Assembly (NCBI GenBank): GCA_020350725.1
Contig: CP070719.1
Location: 279,871-288,822 of the forward strand
Length of the DNA: 8,952 bases
Origin: a bacterium
GTDB lineage: Bacteria > BMS3Abin14
Direction of reading: 5' to 3'
Shown: positions 5,282 through 8,952 of the stretch, piece by piece
Layout of the letters: the number at the start of each line of letters is the position of its first letter
How positions within the stretch are numbered: position 1 is the stretch's first letter
Made by a program: the position numbers and the translations under genes
The notes under the pieces: generated by a model
The model's database searches: none
The model's input: only the letters and a program-made list of their open reading frames with translations
What the model was told of the DNA's origin: nothing

Positions 5282-7129
5282 ATGCCTGAGAACGCCGGAG
5301 GGCGGCTGAATGCGGGCAGTGCCTCTGCCCCCCGCCAACAGGAAGACACCCTCGTCAAGATGGTCGACGTCCGGGCCGAACGCTACGGCGACCGGACCGT
5401 CATGGAGCGAAAACGCGACGGCATATGGCAAGCGGTGTCCTGGAGAGACCTGTCCAGGTCCTACCGGGAGGTGGCGCGCGGCCTGTTGACCCTCGGCCTC
5501 GAGAAGGGGGACAGGATGGCCATCCTGTCCGAGAACCGACCGGAGTGGGCCTTTGCCGACCTTGGCTGCTTCGCCATGGAGGGTGTTGTGGTTCCCCTTT
5601 ACTGGACCCTGACGCCGGCTCAGGTCGAGTACATCCTCAGGGACTGCAGCGCCAGGGTGGTCTTCGTGTCCAACGCCCAGTACCTCGACACGGTCCTAAA
5701 GGTCAAGCCCGGCCTTCCCGAGTTGAAATACGTCATCTACTTCGATCCCGTCCCTGCCGACAGGCTGGAGGACGGGGTCCTGTCGATGGAGGAGCTCATG
5801 CAGATGGGCAGGGATGCGCCGCCGGAGGCCTGGGAGACCATGGGCAGGTGTATCGCCGAGGCCTGCGGGAAGGACCTGGCTACGATCATCTATACCTCCG
5901 GCACCACGGGGGAGCCCAAAGGGGTCATGATCAGCCACGACAATTTCCTGTCGAACCTCAGGTCCGTTCTGGAGGTCATCGACGTCAAGGACACCGACAT
6001 CTGCCTGTCGTTCCTGCCCCTGTCCCACGTCTTCGAGCGGATCGCATATTACCTCTGGCTCTACATCGGCGGGACCATCGCCTACGCAGAGAGCATCGAC
6101 AACCTCATGGACAATATGGCCGAGGTAAGGCCCACCATCCTCGTCAGCGTGCCCAGGATCTACGAGAAGGCCTACGGCCGGATCCTCGACCGGGTGCGGG
6201 ATGGCTCCCTCCTGGCCAGGCTCATCTTCGTATGGTCCCTTGGCGTGGGGAGGAAGGTCAGCACCTGCATCCAGGGCGGATCGGTACCACAGGGCTGGCT
6301 GGCGGTTCGTCAGAGGATCGCCGACAGGCTGGTTTTTTCCAAGCTCAGGGAGAGGTTCGGGGGACGGATAAGGCTGATGATATCGGGCGGCGCTCCCCTC
6401 TCGAAGGTCATCGCGGAGTTCTTCCACGCGGCGGGCCTGACGATCCTCGAGGGATACGGCCTGACCGAGACCTCCCCCGTCATCACCGCGAACCGTCTCG
6501 ACAGGCTTCGCTTCGGTTCGGTGGGGATCACCATCCCCGGAGTGGAAGTACGCATCGCCGAGGACGGGGAGATCCTGACCAGGGGGCCCCACGTCATGAT
6601 GGGTTACTACAACCTTCCCCAGGAGACGGAAGAGGCCATCGACGGGGAGGGGTGGTTTTACACCGGTGATATCGGTTTCGTCGACGAGGACGGTTTCCTC
6701 CATATCACAGACCGGAAAAAGGCCATCATCGTCACGGCCGGGGGCAAGAATGTGGCTCCGGCGGCCATCGAGAACGCCCTTTCCGCCGACAAGTTCATCA
6801 GCCAGGCCTTCGCCTACGGAGACGGCCGCAAGTACATCTCGGCCCTTATCGTCCCCGACTGGGAGCGGGTGGAGAGCTACGCCAAGGAGCACAAAATCCA
6901 GTATTCCACCCTGAAGGACCTTTGCCAGGACAAGGTCATCGTCGATCTCATCCAGAAGCGGGTGGATGCCGCCCTGGTGGACATGTCCTCCTTTGAGCAG
7001 GTCAAGCGGTTCAAGCTCCTGGACAGGGAATTCTCCCAGGAGGCGGGCGAGGTGACGCCCACCCTGAAGCTCAAGCGGAAGGAGATCACCCAGCGGTTCT
7101 GGCAGGACCTGGACTCGCTCTACGACTGA
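5282..7129 (+). CDS. Long-chain fatty-acid-CoA ligase (AMP-forming, FadD15-like)
   Basis: The enzyme activates fatty acids with ATP to an acyl-adenylate and then a CoA thioester, at the inner membrane face. At 615 residues it fits the FadD15/eukaryote-like long-chain group. Adenylate-forming motifs occur in order: the phosphate loop YTSGTTGEPKG (204-214), GYGLTETSPV (391-400), YTGD (460-463), the hinge DRKK (477-480) with GGKN (487-490), and the C-terminal TPTLKLKRK (592-600) that holds the catalytic lysine (Lys596 or Lys598). Residues 305-360 form the extra insertion typical of long-chain members. The start is supported by AGGAGG at 5268-5273, eight bases upstream and inside the preceding gene, so the pair is probably translationally coupled. 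fadL follows after 258 bases, consistent with lipid uptake and activation. The preferred chain length cannot be read from sequence. Confidence 0.96.
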   Translation: MPENAGGRLNAGSASAPRQQEDTLVKMVDVRAERYGDRTVMERKRDGIWQAVSWRDLSRSYREVARGLLTLGLEKGDRMAILSENRPEWAFADLGCFAMEGVVVPLYWTLTPAQVEYILRDCSARVVFVSNAQYLDTVLKVKPGLPELKYVIYFDPVPADRLEDGVLSMEELMQMGRDAPPEAWETMGRCIAEACGKDLATIIYTSGTTGEPKGVMISHDNFLSNLRSVLEVIDVKDTDICLSFLPLSHVFERIAYYLWLYIGGTIAYAESIDNLMDNMAEVRPTILVSVPRIYEKAYGRILDRVRDGSLLARLIFVWSLGVGRKVSTCIQGGSVPQGWLAVRQRIADRLVFSKLRERFGGRIRLMISGGAPLSKVIAEFFHAAGLTILEGYGLTETSPVITANRLDRLRFGSVGITIPGVEVRIAEDGEILTRGPHVMMGYYNLPQETEEAIDGEGWFYTGDIGFVDEDGFLHITDRKKAIIVTAGGKNVAPAAIENALSADKFISQAFAYGDGRKYISALIVPDWERVESYAKEHKIQYSTLKDLCQDKVIVDLIQKRVDAALVDMSSFEQVKRFKLLDREFSQEAGEVTPTLKLKRKEITQRFWQDLDSLYD

Positions 7130-7135
7130 AAAGCG

Positions 7136-7163
7136 GTTGAAAGTAAAAAGTTGAAGGTTGAAA
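7136..7163 (+). repeat. Heptad array (GTTGAAA family)
   Basis: Four units in register: GTTGAAA, GTAAAAA, GTTGAAG and GTTGAAA. They begin seven bases after the ligase stop codon. This is another sequence-distinct 7-base repeat, and it supplies the -35 of the candidate promoter. Confidence 0.65.
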
Positions 7164-7179
7164 ATAGAAAGGATATAAA
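7151..7179 (+). promoter_or_regulatory. Candidate sigma70-type promoter for fadL
   Basis: TTGAAG (7151-7156, four of six consensus bases) and TATAAA (7174-7179, five of six) are separated by 17 bases. Transcription would start near 7186, giving a leader of about 200 bases before the fadL start codon. The -35 lies within a heptad repeat, which weakens the case. Confidence 0.45.
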
Positions 7180-7203
7180 AACAGGATCGCCGAATGTTAA
7201 CTC

Positions 7204-7338
7204 TTCTCCCTCTACCGATAGTTCGGAGGCCGTGGCATCCCGAACCTGTTGAGGGAGAATGTTTAAATAGGGGTGGATGGGATACCCCGGAACGGGAATG
7301 TATCACCAGGGGCTCCAGTCAAGAGGTGGCCTGACTGG
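7204..7338 (+). promoter_or_regulatory. Candidate structured RNA leader of fadL
   Basis: Three inverted repeats follow one another. First, TTCTCCCTC (7204-7212) pairs perfectly with GAGGGAGAA (7251-7259), enclosing GTTCGG (7221-7226) paired with CCGAAC (7240-7245). Second, GATACCCC (7281-7288) pairs with GGG (7294-7296) and GTATC (7300-7304), leaving a three-base bulge. Third, CCAGTCA (7315-7321) pairs perfectly with TGACTGG (7332-7338). CCGA (7215-7218) can alternatively pair with TCGG (7223-7226), which would disrupt the inner stem of the first element. I recognise no known riboswitch consensus, and no T-run follows any stem. Regulation of fadL is inferred from position only. Confidence 0.4.
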
Positions 7339-7387
7339 CGATGACGTGTCAGCAACCTTTATGGGGGGATTGGAAAGGAGTGTTTCC

Positions 7388-8626
7388 ATGAAGAGAAGTT
7401 TTGTTGTCGCTCTGGTCTTTACGTTAGCTCTGGCCCTGTCGGCCACGGCCGCTTTCGCCGGCGGGTTCCGGGTCCCGGAGGCCGGGTCTAAGGCCATGGG
7501 TCTGTCCAACGCCTTCGTCGGCATGGCCGACGACCCGTCGGCCGTCCAGTTCAATCCCGCAGGTATCACCCAGCTGGACGGGACCCAGATCTATTTCGGG
7601 ACCACATATATCGGCACCTCCAACGAGTACACCGACACCGGCGGCACCACGACGCCCGCTGAGGAGATGACCTTTTTCCCGCCTCACTTCTACTACACGA
7701 ACCACCTGGGTGACGGCGACCTCTGGTTCGGCCTCGGCGTCGCAGTGCCCTTCGGCCTGGGCACCGAGTGGGATGTGGCCTCTTTCGAGTTGATCGTCAC
7801 CGACACCCTGATCGAGATGGTCAAGATCAATCCGGCGATAGGGTACCGGGCGAGCGAGAACCTATCCCTGGCCTTCGGTATCGACTACTACAAGATCATG
7901 GAGGCCAAGCTCGAGAATGAGGCCCTTTTACCTGGCCCCACGCCGGCCTACCAGGAGTTCGAGGGCGACGGTGACGGGTACGGGTTCAACTTCGGCCTGC
8001 TGTACACCGCCTCCGATATGCTCTCCGTCGGATTCGCCTACCGGTCCGGGGTGTCCCCCGACCTGGAGGGCGACCTGACCGTCACGATCGATGCGACGGG
8101 ACTCCCCGCCCCGGGTTTTCCGACGCCCGGTTCGGCTGACATCAATCTGCCCGCCACGGCGGCCCTCGGCATATCCTACAAGCTGTCTCCCCGCTTTACC
8201 CTCAACGCCGACCTGGATTGGACGGCCTGGTCGGACTACGACGAGCTGAAACTCTCGGTGCCGGCGCTCGGCCCCGCCACGGTGCTCCCCAAGGACTACA
8301 GCGACGAGATCGCCTACCGGGTCGGCCTGGAGTACGACCTGAACGAGGCGTGGAACCTCAGGGGAGGTTTCCTGATCGAGTCCATGCCCATCCCGGAGGA
8401 GACCTACGATCCCAGGCTCCCGGACGGGGACCGGGTCGGCATCTCCATCGGGGCCGGCTACACCAAGGACGCCTGGACCCTCGACCTCGCCTACATGTTC
8501 GTCGACTTCTCCGACGAGGACATCGACAACGATATAACCGATGCCTACGGCCAATTACAGACAGTGGACGGCAAGTACGACGGCGACATCAACCTGTTCG
8601 GCGTCAGCCTCGGATACAGGTTCTGA
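7388..8626 (+). CDS. fadL: FadL/OmpP1-family outer-membrane long-chain fatty-acid transporter
   Basis: This is a 14-stranded outer-membrane channel for long-chain fatty acids or other hydrophobic compounds, 412 residues as usual for the family. The signal peptide MKRSFVVALVFTLALALSATAAFA is followed by mature GGFRVPEAG, matching the FadL N-terminus. The hatch region SKAMGLSNAFVGMADDPSAVQFNPAG (34-59) contains the conserved NPAG. The chain ends in FGVSLGYRF, with the terminal Phe needed for barrel assembly. ATG 7388 is chosen because AAGGAG (7375-7380) lies seven bases upstream and the signal peptide starts there. An in-frame ATG at 7277 would add 37 residues without a secretion signal. The gene follows the acyl-CoA ligase, fitting uptake then CoA trapping. 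A strong terminator follows. Substrate specificity is unknown, as family members also carry toluene and other hydrophobics. Confidence 0.93.
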   Translation: MKRSFVVALVFTLALALSATAAFAGGFRVPEAGSKAMGLSNAFVGMADDPSAVQFNPAGITQLDGTQIYFGTTYIGTSNEYTDTGGTTTPAEEMTFFPPHFYYTNHLGDGDLWFGLGVAVPFGLGTEWDVASFELIVTDTLIEMVKINPAIGYRASENLSLAFGIDYYKIMEAKLENEALLPGPTPAYQEFEGDGDGYGFNFGLLYTASDMLSVGFAYRSGVSPDLEGDLTVTIDATGLPAPGFPTPGSADINLPATAALGISYKLSPRFTLNADLDWTAWSDYDELKLSVPALGPATVLPKDYSDEIAYRVGLEYDLNEAWNLRGGFLIESMPIPEETYDPRLPDGDRVGISIGAGYTKDAWTLDLAYMFVDFSDEDIDNDITDAYGQLQTVDGKYDGDINLFGVSLGYRF

Positions 8627-8653
8627 TCAACGCCGGCTGCACGGACCTCGAGA

Positions 8654-8680
8654 GGGCGGGAGCGATCCCGCCCTTTTTTT
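8654..8680 (+). terminator. Intrinsic terminator after fadL
   Basis: GGGCGGGA (8654-8661) pairs perfectly with TCCCGCCC (8666-8673) around a GCGA loop, followed by seven T. It lies 28 bases after the fadL stop codon. Confidence 0.93.
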
Positions 8681-8704
8681 GTCGAACGGGGACGCCGGGG
8701 AAAG

Positions 8705-8745
8705 GCGGCTGTCATTGCGAACGGACACCCGAGTGAAGCAATCCC
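8705..8745 (+). repeat. Repeat family B copy 4
   Basis: Left arm GTCATTGCGAAC at 8711-8722, variable core GGACACCCGA at 8723-8732, right arm GTGAAGCAATC at 8733-8743. It has the same orientation as the other three copies. Confidence 0.88.
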
Positions 8746-8775
8746 GGGACAAACAGACGCGGGGACGCGGAAACC

Positions 8776-8800
8776 CGAGGGGGCGGTAGGGCGAGGGGGA
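8776..8800 (+). repeat. Octad tandem repeat, copy 4
   Basis: Octads of the form GAGGGGGC, GGTAGGGC and GAGGGGGA follow the GACGCGGGGACGCGG and AACCC linker. They lead directly into family A copy 6. Confidence 0.75.
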
Positions 8801-8802
8801 GA

Positions 8803-8840
8803 AATGAGTCCAGAGGCCAGAGGCCAGCGTCCAGAGGGAA
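8803..8840 (+). repeat. Repeat family A copy 6
   Basis: AATGAG leader and heptads at 8809, 8816, 8823 and 8830 (TCCAGAG, GCCAGAG, GCCAGCG, TCCAGAG), then GGAA. Confidence 0.9.
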
Positions 8841-8860
8841 CGATTTAAAGTTAATGGTGC

Positions 8861-8952
8861 CGAAGTATCGATGTAGCGAAGTATCGAGGTGTTTAGATCA
8901 ATAGCAAAAGAACCTGAGGTTGAATTCCTCGATACCTCCATACCTCGTTACA
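8861..8952 (+). repeat. Family E tandem and imperfect 25-base inverted repeat
   Basis: Two 16-base tandem units (8861-8876 and 8877-8892, CGAAGTATCGA start then a variant) form the left side. Bases 8865-8889 match the reverse complement of 8927-8951 at 20 of 25 positions, with the inner nine (GTATCGAGG / CCTCGATAC) perfect. The 37 bases between hold no gene. The window ends here, so the right side may be incomplete. Confidence 0.7.

Noticed and set aside
7204-7259. Intrinsic terminator of the acyl-CoA ligase gene
   Set aside because: The nested stem is clear, but no T-run follows it, so standard termination is not supported.
5696-7306. 536-codon open frame on the minus strand
   Set aside because: It lies antisense to the acyl-CoA ligase gene, whose + strand product has every adenylate-forming motif. 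The minus product has no recognisable motif and reads like a GC-rich shadow frame.
7277-7387. Longer N-terminus for FadL from ATG 7277
   Set aside because: It would place 37 non-hydrophobic residues before the signal peptide. ATG 7388 has its own ribosome site and begins the signal peptide.

Overview
The window is GC-rich DNA from a Gram-negative bacterium. Two proteins have signal peptides and end in the terminal phenylalanine typical of outer-membrane barrels. One is a FadL-type transporter, so an outer membrane is present. The gene mix (LarC, FolE, a small transaldolase, a YHS-type membrane protein, a GcvH-like protein, a FadD15-type acyl-CoA ligase and FadL) would fit a deltaproteobacterial (Desulfobacterota-like) lineage. 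That placement is an impression from gene content, not a proof. All eight convincing genes lie on the + strand. I see no tRNA, rRNA, transposase, phage gene or CRISPR array.

Layout: 1-442 is a repeat mosaic. larC (443-1672, nickel-pincer cofactor synthesis) follows, then a second repeat mosaic, then folE (1887-2456, GTP cyclohydrolase I), then a third mosaic. Next is a probable three-gene run: a small YHS-like zinc-site membrane protein (3096-3347), a secreted predicted outer-membrane barrel (3382-4032) and a TalC/FSA-family transaldolase (4047-4700). After a 179-base gap comes a tightly coupled pair: a GcvH-like protein without the lipoyl lysine (4880-5278) and a long-chain acyl-CoA ligase (5282-7129). 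A 258-base gap with a candidate promoter and several inverted repeats precedes fadL (7388-8626), which ends at a strong intrinsic terminator (8654-8680). A fourth repeat mosaic runs to the end.

The ligase and FadL make a plausible fatty-acid uptake and activation locus: FadL brings long-chain lipids through the outer membrane and the ligase traps them as CoA esters. The H-protein-like gene shares the ligase's transcript and has only one lysine (Lys5), far from the usual modification site. It therefore cannot act as a normal lipoylated glycine-cleavage carrier.

The most unusual non-coding feature is the intergenic repeats. At least seven unrelated sequence families all appear built from 7- or 8-base units, often in continuous register for 28 to 63 bases. 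They are joined by a recurring GACGCGG-type linker and interspersed with a separate element made of two fixed arms around exactly ten variable bases. One such element supplies the stop codon and last residues of larC.
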